From positions 728,138 through 775,491 of the forward strand of contig MNCI01002041.1 of NCBI GenBank assembly GCA_015680685.1: a DNA stretch of 47,354 nucleotides. Reading direction: 5' to 3'. The position numbers and the translations under genes were made by a program. The notes under the pieces were generated by a model. That model searched no databases. It was not told the DNA's origin and saw only the letters and a list, made by a program, of their open reading frames with translations. This DNA comes from Gnetum montanum (taxonomy: Eukaryota; Streptophyta; Gnetopsida; Gnetales; Gnetaceae). Positions 33,986 through 43,289 of this stretch are shown piece by piece. The stretch's first letter is position 1, and each line of letters opens with the position of its first letter.

Positions 33986-35639
33986 AATGAATTCACCAAT
34001 GTGAAGGGACACATAGATCCTTGCATACTTCCATCTAGTCAAGGGTGCCATAGTGGGTCGGATTTCCCTCATAATGTACACACATCATCTAACCTTCCCC
34101 ACTAATTCTTTCTATAATTAGGTGTGTGACCAATGATTTCTCTACCCAACCACCATACCACCAATAGACACCTAGTGGCTGGGGCATGATAGACCCCTAA
34201 CATTTCATACATGCATGGATCCTATTCATCCACTTATTAATCCTAGCCACAACCAAATGTTTAGTTGTGGGGGTCACCCCCCATTCTAATTTCTAGGATT
34301 CTTAAGTGTTATTTTACCTTTTTATTTTATGATTTTTTGTCATTTCTCTATTTCTTTTATTTTTTCTAATTATTCTTGTCAATTTTCCATTGTAATCTCA
34401 ACCGTGAATAGGTTGATCATGTTGCCCATTAAGGTGAGGTTTTCCTCTACGTTGCTTGGTCATAAGGGATTGATTATTCAAACATTGAGACTATGACATA
34501 CATCCACCTATTCCATTAATAAGAGGTTCATGCTCTGGTCACAATGGTAATCTTTTTTCATCATTTAACTACAAATAATTTGACAATCATTATGTCTAGA
34601 GAGCCAAGTAAAGGACTAAGGTGGAATGATAAGGGTGTGACATCAAGGGGATTCATAGATTCTCTTTGGCTACTTCCATATGTTCTATTGTGTTGCCAAG
34701 GTTGTAACTATATCCTTGTAAATCTAACGAAAAATGGAAGTAAGAGCAACTTAAATGGCACTAAATAAGCTTTTGTAGGTCCCATTGGAAAGACATGTAT
34801 CCATGCCTGAAGGTAGGCAACTTCATAGAGCCAAACACAAATAAAAAAAAAGATAAGAAGAAAAATAGAAAAAGAGAAGAAGGAAAGAAAGAGAGTGAGC
34901 CATTATGACACTCCTCTCCTTCTCCTTCCTTGAACAAAATGCCAAGTGATGTTACTCCTTGCAACTCTAGTAGGCTTATGGTTGTTTGTCGATGGGATGA
35001 AGCAATGTGGTGTCACTACAATGTAGTATGGACTTGGTTTGAAACTTGGAAAGCTAGACACATGGTTATTTAATCACTAATTACACATAATATTCCATTG
35101 TGACCATCATGAGACACCTCATGTCCCAATTTCTATGATCCCTTCTACGTCCATCTCATCTTGTTGTCCAAGTGTTCATAACTTATGGTTGGTATAACAT
35201 AGAGTTATTATCTCAACTCGGTGGTTTTAACATCTGTGTTTTGTTCATAGGTATATGTTGCATTCAACTTCTCTAGTGCCTATGAACATTAGAGGTGTGG
35301 TTCCACAAGGGCATCATAGGCTAGAGCCTACTTTGGGGAGGATCCACTTGTGTAACTTTTGTAACTTGTCCCTATTGCACACGATGCATTATTTTACACC
35401 CTCTAACTACTTACCTAAGTGCATTATCCTTTCCCTTATCATTGTACTCAATCGTTCCTCAACAATTACTCTACACCCTTCATCCTAGCCCCTTTTTGCA
35501 AATTTTCATATATGATCCCACCATGACATACTTCTGATGCCTCAAAAGTAATTTTCTAAATACCCCCAAAGTTTCCAATTTAGTCTCCAAATTTTCATTA
35601 CATATCAAAAATTTCTTATTTCAACTTAGTCCTTGCATT
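33986..35639 (+). other. Untranslated region of C between gag and ORF2
   Basis: No polymerase or other coding domain. TTGTGGGGGT with a C-run (34264-34284) and the T-rich tract after it match the region downstream of integrase in G. ATTGGAAAGACATGTATCCA at 34784-34803 has a counterpart at 26520-26501 (minus) in G. A purine-rich run (34830-34900) gives a spurious Phe/Ser-rich minus-strand frame. The open frame 35255-35488 has no recognisable content. Confidence 0.55.
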
Positions 35640-35775
35640 CAATGAATTTCGATAGGGACATGATACCATGTACACAATATCGCGTCCAACACGATACTAT
35701 GTACACGATATTGCATCTGATGTAATACTAGGTATGTGATATCGTGTTATCGCATCTCCCCTACCTATATATCCT
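35640..35775 (+). promoter_or_regulatory. Internal U3-like promoter module ahead of ORF2 in C
   Basis: Reads in order ATACCATGTACACAATATCG, an ACACGATACTATGTACACGA copy, CGATATTGCATC, TATGTGATATCGTGTTATCG and CTATATATCC (35764-35773). This is a cluster of GATATCG palindromes followed by a TATA-like box, the same arrangement as in the LTRs of A, C and D. It lies about 510 bp upstream of the ORF2 ATG. A promoter for ORF2 is inferred. Confidence 0.55.
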
Positions 35776-36278
35776 CATGGCCCCATCCACTTCAAGTTCA
35801 TTTCTCTCATTTGACACTAGGAGAGTTGTTGAGATTTTCCTTTGCAACTAGAGCTTTACATCTCCATCTTCCAAGTGCAATATCTTGCTCCCTAACATTT
35901 TGATTTCAATTCTGTTTGATCCTAGTTGAACCCAGAGTGTTCCACTTAGTCGTGGGGGAGTACTATAGTGGGGAGCATGCAAAATTTTTTCAAAATTTGC
36001 CATGATCTGAAGGATATTATAGGGGTAAGAAATTCAATGTTTATGAAAGAAACCTTCCATGTTTAAATGCTAAGCTAATTTTTTATCAATTACCCAGGCT
36101 ACCCAAATGATTGTAAGGTCAAAAATAACACCTTTTGGAGCCACTTCTCAAATATATTTCGAACTCTAAAAATCATCCTACGCAATTATGGATTTTTAAT
36201 TAAGGTAATGAGTGAGGTATGAATTGATAAAAATTTCTCTACACAACCTTAGTAATAATGATTTTTGTGTGATTACAA
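35776..36278 (+). other. Presumed leader of ORF2 in C
   Basis: Non-coding stretch between the TATA-like box and the ORF2 ATG at 36279. It includes a G-rich GTCGTGGGGGAGTACTATAG at 35950-35969, which has a PPT-like look. I see no ORF. Confidence 0.45.
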
Positions 36279-39048
36279 ATGGCCCCAAAAAGAGGAGATT
36301 AAGCAAGACCTTCCCAAGGAGCAAGTAAATGCCCAAGAGAAGGCAGAGGCTAGGAACCTCACGTAGAACATGTAAAGCAGGAGGCCCACTCATTCAACAT
36401 TCATCAGGAAACCTCTACAATAGTGCAATCTGGCCATGTAAAAGGTGGTGAAGTTAGAGCCCTGAAACCAGGGCAACATCTTACACTGTCCCCTAAATGT
36501 CTTCAAGCCATTCAAGAAAAGTCCACCTTTGTAGCTATGATAGTGGAGCTCAATTTTGGGCCTTTCATTGAGTTTGCCCCTGAACTAGTGAAGACTCAAC
36601 TTAAGGCATCTTCACTATGGCCCATCCTCTCCAAGAGTGGTGATTGGTATTTGGGTAAAACATACCAATTCTAGCATGGCAAGGAGGAAGGCACTATTGC
36701 CAATATAGGTGGTGTTTCCGTTGATTTTTCTGCAAAGGCCATTGCAGAGGTCCTAAATCTTCCAAACAAAGGACCAAAAGTTGCTCATTTGTCCAATCTC
36801 TCGGACGCAGACACAAGGAAATTATGCTTGAAGTGGGTTAATAGCAAGGAGAATAAATTTTATGGAGAATTAACCCTAGAAGAAAGGATCTACTTTAAGA
36901 TCAACACTTATCACCTTTTCCTCACCAAAGGTTTATACATTATCTACTTATGCAATGTGATGCAATGTAATTTTGATGGGAAAATTTAATGTAAATCTGC
37001 CCCATTTATATCTGATGGAGATATTAAGGCAATTTGAAGAAAGGAAGATAGGGAATCTTTCCTTGCCTTTCCCTTAGCTTATCAAGAAGCTGTGTAGACA
37101 TGTTGGAATCTTGGGCTACACGAATGATGTTCCTAGAAAAGCCCAAAATGCTTCATATGCTGAATTGCTCAAACCTTCGGCACCAAGGAAAGATGTTAGT
37201 GAGCAATTAGAACAAGAGGAAGAGTAAACGATTGGGCCCACTATGCCTCAAATAGTAGGACCTAGCCAACAATAAGAAGCTAGGCCCAGCACACAACCCA
37301 TAAGCTAGCAAGTCCAACAACCACTGCTGCAATAAGACTATCAGCCATCTATCAGTGACCTTCAAACAATTGTTGAGACAGTTAGTTGGGGAAGTCATGA
37401 TGCCAAAAACCTATTCAAGGTCATTAATGATGTCGTACAGCCCATTGTTTCAACCAACCCTACAAGTGGACATATTTCATTGATCTTAGGAGGAGAGTCC
37501 CAATGGTCTCAGCAAATCTCTAGGAATGACGCATCCTTCCAAGTCAGATTGGAAACTAATGAAGTCACCATGGTGATGATCATTCAGCACTAGGATGTGG
37601 TAGGCACAGCAAACGTGGTTATTGAACACATTAAAGAATTTTTTAATATCCCTGTTGTGCCACCGGTAGATTTTACAGGAGCACGTGATGCTCAAGTTTT
37701 GGCCAATCCCTTAATAACTCTTGTGGAACATTAGGATGCTTTAGATTGCTTGTTGCAAATAGGAAAAGTTATGACATCCTTGTTTAACATCCCATAAGAT
37801 TTCATAGTAGCACAATCAGACCTCATTTCCACCAAAGGAAAAGTTCATGGTTGAACTTAGGGCCAAGCACATGGAAGCAGAGTTGCAAAGATTGCAGGAC
37901 AAGTTCATCACCCTACAAGCTGAATGAAGGGATCCTTTCCAATTTATTGCAGCTGACCAATTAGAAGTTTTCATGATCGAGTAACTAAATAAATTATTAG
38001 AAGAAACTAAAAAGATGGCAAGGGAAAAAGAACAGGCTAATTGGGATGCTTCAAAGGTGCAAGCTTAGATGTATGCACATGCTAAAGCTTTCAAAGCCTT
38101 ACAAGAAGAGAATAAACTACTTGCTGCTAAACATCTTCAGTTGACTACAATTGAGAAACAAAAGAACATTCTGAAAAAAAATTTCCAACAAATATGAGAA
38201 CAACTAGTTTATGTCAACCAAGATATGAATCACTTGGCCAAGGAGAATAGAACCCTCTCTATGGAGGACGTTCACGCCATTCGATAAAAGAAGACCATAG
38301 AAATAAGTGTGTGGAAAAATAAGGCCAAGAAGCATGAGAAGTTAAAAGAACACTTCCATGACTAGGTGGAAATGTACAAGAAAATCATCAAAAAGGAGAT
38401 CCATATGGCTAAGGCCCACATTAATTTTTTCAGTGCTCAACACACTAACTAGCAAGCTGTACTAGATACTTATGCCTTCATCCACCAAGCAAAATTGACA
38501 AGTTGGAACTTGTAAATTTAAGACTTAACAAAGTACATAAAGTTGGAAAATCTGTGATATGCCAACTTGGCCATGTTAATAGTAGGGTGCCTGAGAATTG
38601 AACTCGAGAAGTAGGTAGTGGTCACTTATGCTAAGTATGAGACAAAGTTTGTGAAACATAAGAAGACATTACAAAAATTAGAAGTAGCAAACTCTGAATT
38701 AGAAGTGGTCAAAGTAAGCTACCACAACCAAAAAGATGTAGCAACAAATTTGGCTTGACGGCTAACAAATTATCAGGAATTACGAGACAAAGCCAAAGCC
38801 TATGAGGAGGAATGACGATAGTTTGCTACATGGTACATTAAAGCAAACCAGATGTTTCCATAGCTACCATGTCCATGGGAGGTGCCAACTCCATCAAACA
38901 TTGGAACATCAGCATGAACTATGCATGATCCTTGGATAAAAGAAGAGAAACTGTAAGTGCTTCTCATCCATCAATGATCTCAGAACCCTACAAGGTTAGC
39001 AAAAGGGAAAGCATTGATGGAGGAGCCACCAACTCTGGGAACCACATG
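36279..39048 (+). pseudogene. ORF2 of element C: conserved N-terminal domain plus long coiled coil
   Basis: Extra ORF of about 920 codons in the env position, starting MAPKRGD at 36279. The N-terminal domain (about 36420-37200) reads VELNFGPFIEFAPELVKTQL, GDWYLGKTYQF, IGGVSVDFSAKAIAEVLNLP, ERIYFKINTYHLFLTK and KLCRHVGILGYTNDVPRKA. It resembles the 'putative plant transposon protein' family by memory. A middle part (37230-37860) is Gln/Ser-rich. The C-terminal half (37850-38830) is a long Lys/Glu/Leu-rich coiled coil (for example KAFKALQEENKLLAAKHLQL). It ends FPXLPCPWEVPTPS and about 50 codons more. Stops are mostly TAG/TAA/TGA at Gln, Trp or Arg positions; two frameshifts lie near 37000 and 37850. 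No signal peptide, fusion peptide or membrane segment is seen. The function is unknown. Confidence 0.7.
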
Positions 39049-39064
39049 AGTTCCAAGATTTTAC

Positions 39065-39099
39065 ATTTTGTATTTTGTATTTTGTGTTTTGTGTTTTGT
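39065..39099. repeat. Five tandem heptamers (RTTTTGT)
   Basis: ATTTTGT repeated three times followed by GTTTTGT twice, in the 3' UTR of C between ORF2 and the PPT. Confidence 0.9.
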
Positions 39100-39207
39100 G
39101 TCCAAGTTTTATGTTCCCATACTATGGCATGGTTAGTCAATAGTAGCCAATAATCCCATACCTTCATAATGTTTTGTATGAGACTCATTTCTCATTGTAT
39201 TAACTTG

Positions 39208-39237
39208 AGGATGAGTTTTTATTCAATCATGGGGGTA
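39208..39237 (+). other. Polypurine tract region of element C
   Basis: AGGATGAGTTTTTATTCAAT followed by CATGGGGGTA directly before the 3' LTR. The GGGGG run is the probable plus-strand primer. The whole block is conserved in G (6896-6920, minus). Confidence 0.75.
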
Positions 39238-40052
39238 TGATGAATCGTGGTATGTCATTCCCCGATATCAAGTACACAATATTAGGTACGTGATATCATG
39301 GCCTGGATACAATATCGTATACATGATATCATGATTCCTGTGTTAGCCTATAAATACAGCACTCAGGCGCACAACGAGAGGAGACCATTAGAGAGTTAGA
39401 ATTTCTTTTCTTTTGGTAGTTTAGTTTCAGTTTCTTTCTTCCAAACTAGTTATTCCCAGTGCATGCCCACAATGTGATGATTGTAATTGTACGACATCTT
39501 TGTTCGAGTGTGACGTACTTGGACACATGCATGACTAGCAATAAAGATCGAGATTTCTTTCATCATTGCAGCATTCACTTAGATTAATTTCATTATTTTA
39601 ATTATTTAATGTTTTCTTTAATTATAGTCTAATTTATTGTTATGTACTTTTCCTGTCATTAACTGGAATGTGTATGCCTTAATCAAGAGTGCTTAAGTGC
39701 AAATACTTGGCATGCCCAGCAGTAATCCCACAAAGTTCAAGACATGTAAAGACAGTTAAGGATGGATACCACTGCCATAGGTTAATTTAGGTTTTTCTCT
39801 TATTATTAATTTAATCAATTTATCTTTTCTATTATTAGGAGTAACATAGAGATTAGGACAATATAATATGCCTCACTCTAGACTAAACCATACGTGACAA
39901 AGCTACCACTAGTCCAGGTGGGAAGACAGTGAACTACTATCCACATATAACTGTCTAGGTCCCATGACTAGTCCATCTATGGAGTTTGACCGGATCATGC
40001 ATACATGCTCATATTCATATGGTTGAGCGTAGGGGTACCTTGCCACTCATCA
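39238..40052 (+). repeat. 3' LTR of element C (815 bp)
   Basis: Starts TGATGAATCGTGG and ends CCACTCATCA. GATATC-type palindromes lie at 39262-39332, TATAAATA at 39349-39356 and AATAAA at 39540-39545. It is followed by the CTTTA duplication. Confidence 0.95.
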
Positions 40053-40057
40053 CTTTA
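40053..40057. other. Target-site duplication of C, right copy (CTTTA)
   Basis: Perfect copy of 30874-30878, immediately after the 3' LTR end at 40052. Confidence 0.95.
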
Positions 40058-41280
40058 CTTTTTTGTTCAACCTTTGCTATGGTTTTCATTTAGGGTGATG
40101 GTTAGATCAATGTAGATGTTAGGTTGGCATATGCAAGGATAAATTCTTATAATTTCATCATATAACTAAGTAAAGGCTATTGGCCATTTATTCATGACCT
40201 CCAATAACCTATATTTTTGTTCCTATGTTAGCTAGGCATTTACAATTACTAGCTTAGAATTTTTCAAGAACACATATTCAAAAGATTTCAGGAATTTTTT
40301 AAGTTCAATGAACTTCAATTCATTAGTTTCAAGAATTTTCAACTCTTCCCAATCTATCTCTTCTTCTTGTTTATTTTTTTGGATGGGAAAGTTATCATCT
40401 TAATGATTTCATCTCATCTAGTTTATCATGTAATCACTTCTAAGGGCTTCCTAAGGTTCCATCCATATGGTAGACTTCTAGCTTTCATCCATGATTAGCC
40501 ACTGGATGCCTTCTTGCTTGGGGGCTACTACATATAGGAACTTCTACACACTCATTAATTCTTTGCATGATTTACGTGTTGTAATGTTCTTTGTCTAATG
40601 GCTTAAATTTTCTACATGCAATTATACCTTATGTTACTATATGCAATGTATGGAATACACTTCTTCTCTATAATTCCATGCTTATTTTTCTTGGAAATTT
40701 TTAAAAGCTCTTTTATCCCAAGCTTGGAATTAATAGTGCTTAGCCAAGCTCTTCCCATGATAATGGCAAACTTCCCCTTGTAATTGTCAACATGGATTAC
40801 TAGAAAATAAGTAGGATATGATCACCCATTAATGGTTGTCATAATGTCTTCTACTACTCCCAAAGAAATGATGATAGATTAATTAACAAGATTTAGCTTA
40901 ATGTTGCATTAACTTAAAGGAGACAAGTTCTAAGCTTTGTACATGTTTATGAGATCAAGTTAACTTTAAAAATTGAATCTAGTATATCCTTGCAAGGAGA
41001 ATTTCTTGTAATCTAGAGATAATAAGAAAACTTTCTAGGTTAGTTCTTTTCCTAGAAATGTTTCTTGCCTTTATCTAGTCAATGATAGTATGGGTTAACA
41101 TGATAGTTTGAACATTTATTATGCTTTGATTTGAAGGTAGCTTGGAATACATCTAAAAGAATGTAGGTGTAAGATCCATAGCCACAAATTCTTAAACAAG
41201 TTTGGATGAATTGGAAGGTTCAAAGAATGACTACTTGTAAGGCTTACACTTAAAATTTCTTGAGTTGTCATCCACTAACA
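40053..41280 (-). pseudogene. Protease and protease-RT linker of element G
   Basis: The minus strand reads LTHTIIDXIKARNISRKR (about 41100), SLGVVEDIMTTING, YPTYFLVIHVDNYKGKFAII and MGRAWLSTINSKLG (40760-40720), then a decayed linker to the RT border at 40053. These match the protease of A (LTHTITDWIKVG, PLGLVEDIIITV, YPDDFLVIE) and the linker of F. The active-site loop region (about 41000-40960) is badly decayed, and I cannot see a D-S/T-G. The frame passes across element C into 30878. Confidence 0.7.
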
Positions 41281-41760
41281 TGTTTATAGCTCTTATAGCA
41301 ACCTGTTATTGTGGTTTTCAGGGTATTTCACATTGCATGGCTAGAGTAGCATGTAATGGATCAGGAGCATGCAATTAAGAGTAGTATTGATGTTGAGGAA
41401 CATCGAACCAAGATTCAACCTATGGAGTGTCAAGTCTATGATACTCTAGAGGATAGTAGTAATGAGGAAACATGAGTGATAGAACCACTTGAAGATATAG
41501 GCTACTAGACAATATCCATAAGGATCAATATGCTTATAGGGGTATTGCTAACTTGGTGGTGGCATCCCCTATGATTGTGGGTTTTACAATGCTAATAATA
41601 CTCTTAATTTTGAGGCGAAGCCTTACTAGGATAGTATTTTTTTGGTTGGTAGGGTAGCCTCTAATTATCTTAAAGATAAAGCAACCTCCTGGATGCTTAT
41701 TCCTTAATGAATTTTGAAGTTAAGACGTAAATCATAGACTCCTAAAGATGTGATAGAACT
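41281..41760 (-). pseudogene. Gag C-terminal remnant of element G
   Basis: The minus strand gives a Tyr/Pro/His-rich frame, including MFPHYYYPLEYHRLDTP, FDVPQHQYYS and LHAPDPLHATLAM. It leads into AIRAIN, which matches AARAVN of A just before the protease. Composition is like the gag tail of C (33413-33685). The frame cannot be followed beyond about 41760, where G appears to be truncated. No LTR of this family in minus orientation follows. Confidence 0.55.
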
Positions 41761-42599
41761 CAAAAACATTTTGTGGAATACTCATATTAACATATGTCAC
41801 ATCCTTTGTCATCTGAATCAAAGTTTGCAATCTTCTCCACATCGTCTTTTTTTCCATTTTACTAATAACAGTCCTATCCTATGTCCTTTTTCTTTCTTTT
41901 ATTCTTATCTATGACTCTCCCTTGCTCTAGTTTGTCCTTCATGATTTTCAATGTTTTTTAAAACTTTTCATTAATCAAGTCCCACATTTTGTCAACCTTG
42001 GCTAAAATTTTAATTACTAACTTTTGGATGGACAAGGTTTTTCTTTGAACCATCTTCTCTAATGGTGTCTTCTCTTTTGATTCATAGATATGAACCTTAT
42101 TTTTATGGACAAAGAAATATCTATTATACTCCATCATGTTCTCTCTCTTTTATGTCTCTCCTTCCAACTTTGCTACTTAATAAATCATTCTTTGAATTTG
42201 ATGAGTTCTCATCTCTAAAAGTCTCACTTGTGCATAAATACCAAGAGTTTCCTTTGTCTTGTTTCTAAGTTCATCTATGATATGGCATGGTTGTTCCCTC
42301 TAAGAAAATTCATGACCTAGGCATATATGTAATAATGAGTAATATCTATCTAGGGTTAAATTAAGAGACTCATGATTGTATTATGTTAATCCTTAAATTT
42401 TATTCCTCATATTAGACACTATAGAGTATGTTTGATATTTTTCATTAAATATTTCTAACATCGTACTTAATCTTTTGATTAATTCTGGTTCTAAGAATGG
42501 GTACCAACTTTCACTTCCTTGATGAGTATCCTTAGAAATAATTTTAACTTTTGTCATTCATTCTTTGTATTTTGCAAAATATAGATATCATGGAATGCT
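41761..42599. other. Unassigned sequence between G and L
   Basis: AT-rich sequence with no recognised domain, LTR end or primer site. The open frame 42062-42268 (plus) is Ser/Leu/Phe-rich and unrecognised. The lost 5' part of G and the missing right half of F may have been deleted here. Confidence 0.45.
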
Positions 42600-42659
42600 T
42601 ATAGATGGTATTGTGGGTTTGCATTGTAGCCTCTCTTGAACTTAGGAATGTTATTAATA

Positions 42660-43270
42660 TCTAGTCATTTGCAAAAATCAACATTTTCATCAGTAAATTT
42701 ACAACTTTTTTTGCAAATCTTGAGAAAATGTGATTTTCGGGATTTTTCTCACAAACAACATGACATGGGAAGAACACAACATGAGGTTTCAACACTAGAG
42801 CACTTTACCAAGTGCTTAAGTATTGCAAAGGGAAAAGATGATGTCATGCATCAAAAGTGCTTTTTAACGTGGAACATCAAAGATTTTAATGTGTCAACAT
42901 GATGTTTTTTCCAAACGCTACATAGAAAACAAAGTGACACTCTACATTAAAATAAACAACATAAAAAAATTAGTTGTAGACATTTTTACTAAATGTCTTA
43001 TTTTCACTTTGATGTTCCATGTCGACATTGTGGAACGTAAAAATTATGCTACATAGTAAAGCAAAGGAAAAATATTTAGCATAGATGTTTTTGCCAAACA
43101 CCTAAGCATTAAAAGTATAAGAGTGATGTCTTGCATCAAAGTTGTGTCTTTAACGTAAGATGTTAAAGCTACAAGCTAGAAACCAACATACCACATAGAA
43201 AGCTTGGGACAGTTTCAACATGAGACTAACATGATTCAAAGACGTTTTAATGTTTAATGAATGTTTTAAT
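42660..43270 (+). promoter_or_regulatory. Leader/U3-like region of element L
   Basis: Two diverged repeats about 290 bp apart share a CTTAAGTATTG / CCTAAGCATTA start, GATGTCATGCATCAAA / GATGTCTTGCATCAAA, and TTTAACGT. The GATGTC...GCATC part can form a small hairpin. The region aligns with 15540-16140 (minus) of K. Confidence 0.45.
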
Positions 43271-43289
43271 GCAAGAATTTTTTTTTATA

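Larger units (their letters stand above)
30879..40052 (+). mobile_element. Element C: complete non-autonomous Athila-like element (gag + ORF2, no pol)
   Basis: 9174 bp bounded by two LTRs (30879-31664 and 39238-40052), with primer site, PPT and a perfect 5-bp CTTTA target duplication. The interior encodes gag (31840-33985) and the extra ORF2 (36279-39048), but no protease, RT, RNase H or integrase is found between them. Sequence right after gag matches the post-integrase UTR of G, so pol was lost as one block. C lies within the RT of G, in the opposite orientation. By eye the LTRs agree at roughly nine positions in ten, and the coding regions carry many stops, so it is no longer competent. 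It would have needed enzymes from a G-like relative. Confidence 0.9.
5623..41760 (-). mobile_element. Element G: Athila-like retrotransposon split by nested insertions
   Basis: The parts, read on the minus strand, are gag C-terminus (41760-41280), protease and linker (41280-40053), RT (30878-30043), RNase H (30040-28560), integrase (28500-27300), UTR (27300-25190), ORF2 (25190-22890 and 7603-7110), PPT (about 6896-6920) and 3' LTR (6895-5623). They belong together because each interruption is explained. C sits between flanks carrying a CTTTA duplication, with the frame continuous across it. B separates the two parts of ORF2, whose combined length (about 2.8 kb) and order match the unbroken ORF2 of C. 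A 1035-bp insert splits RNase H between TGTATA repeats. The 5' LTR and gag N-terminus are missing, so G is 5'-truncated or rearranged near 41.76 kb. Confidence 0.8.

Noticed and set aside
36279-39048. Envelope-like glycoprotein
   Set aside because: ORF2 is in the env position, but I see no signal peptide, no cleavage site and no membrane-spanning segment; it is mostly coiled coil.
42062-42268. 68-codon plus-strand frame as a host gene
   Set aside because: Low-complexity Ser/Leu/Phe content, no homologous segment elsewhere in the window, no splice or promoter context.
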